NCBI RefSeq assembly: GCF_900095265.1
Contig: NZ_LT607660.1
Location: 108,349 to 172,348 of the forward strand
Source of the DNA: Janthinobacterium sp. UMAB-56
Lineage (GTDB): Bacteria; Pseudomonadota; Gammaproteobacteria; Burkholderiales; Burkholderiaceae_D
Length of the DNA: 64,000 nucleotides
Reading direction: 5' to 3'
Part shown: positions 63,999 through 64,000 of the stretch, in pieces
Layout: each line of letters begins with the position of its first letter
How positions within the stretch are numbered: position 1 is the stretch's first letter
Position numbers and translations under genes: made by a program
The notes under the pieces: generated by a model
The model's input: the letters and a program-made list of their open reading frames with translations, nothing else
Database searches by the model: none
What the model was told of the DNA's origin: nothing

Positions 63999-64000
63999 CG

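Noticed and set aside
1-64000. tRNA, rRNA, CRISPR arrays, prophage or insertion sequences
   Set aside because: I looked for cloverleaf ends, spaced direct repeats, integrase or transposase motifs and found none by eye. A tRNAscan and CRISPR search would be needed to be certain.

Overview
The window is chromosomal DNA of a GC-rich betaproteobacterium. The protein repertoire fits Oxalobacteraceae, in the Janthinobacterium / Massilia / Duganella group: a PhaM-type PHB granule protein with an Ala/Lys/Pro tail, a CzcI-type leader gene in a czcICBA cluster, DUF3108 and DUF3016 proteins, an Aer-like chemoreceptor, and dense c-di-GMP and two-component signalling. The genus is inferred from overall protein character, without a database search. 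Coding density is high. I see no rRNA, tRNA, CRISPR array, prophage or transposase.

Layout. 1-6.9 kb: the 3' part of mnmC (tRNA wobble modification), a sensor-less histidine kinase with a REC-TPR response regulator, phaM, and two adjacent DUF3108 envelope proteins. 7.1-13.7 kb: a compact five-gene run with three MksF/MksE/MksB-like condensin genes, then a coupled DUF4424 secreted protein and a nucleotidyltransferase-fold protein. 13.8-18.3 kb: an S9-family serine peptidase and several unknown small or membrane proteins. 18.5-24.9 kb: tamA-tamB, the outer-membrane translocation and assembly module. 25-31 kb: queC, a fatty acid hydroxylase/sterol desaturase-family enzyme, an AraC regulator and a large CHASE-PAS-GAF-GGDEF diguanylate cyclase. 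32.2-38.4 kb: a czcA-czcB-czcC-czcI heavy-metal RND efflux operon read leftward, preceded by a MORN-repeat/C13 caspase-like peptidase gene. 40.1-43.9 kb: a GAF-GAF histidine kinase facing a REC-DUF3369-HD-GYP response regulator. 44.3-49.8 kb: a DUF3016 protein, a thioesterase, a PQQ-dependent sugar dehydrogenase lipoprotein, glutathione-dependent formaldehyde dehydrogenase and a GlxA-type regulator. 49.9-57 kb: a large orphan MshQ-like (DUF6701) surface protein with a 35-residue solenoid repeat, dienelactone hydrolase, an SRPBCC protein, an M28 peptidase and a chloroperoxidase-type hydrolase. 57.3-64 kb: a DEAD-box helicase with two tandem DbpA-type RNA-binding domains, an Aer-like chemoreceptor, a BamE-like lipoprotein pair, a MazG-like NTP pyrophosphohydrolase, a GNAT acetyltransferase and the C-terminal part of a cytochrome P450.

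How the genes work together. The clearest functional units are tamAB, czcICBA, the Mks-like trio, the two kinase/regulator pairs and the GNAT/pyrophosphohydrolase overlap. Much of the rest is single-gene housekeeping or signalling. The strongest leads are the Mks-like operon with its coupled accessory genes and a probable compensated double frameshift in mksB, the MORN-C13 peptidase, the orphan MshQ-like protein, the duplicated RNA-binding domain of the helicase, and several intergenic inverted repeats.
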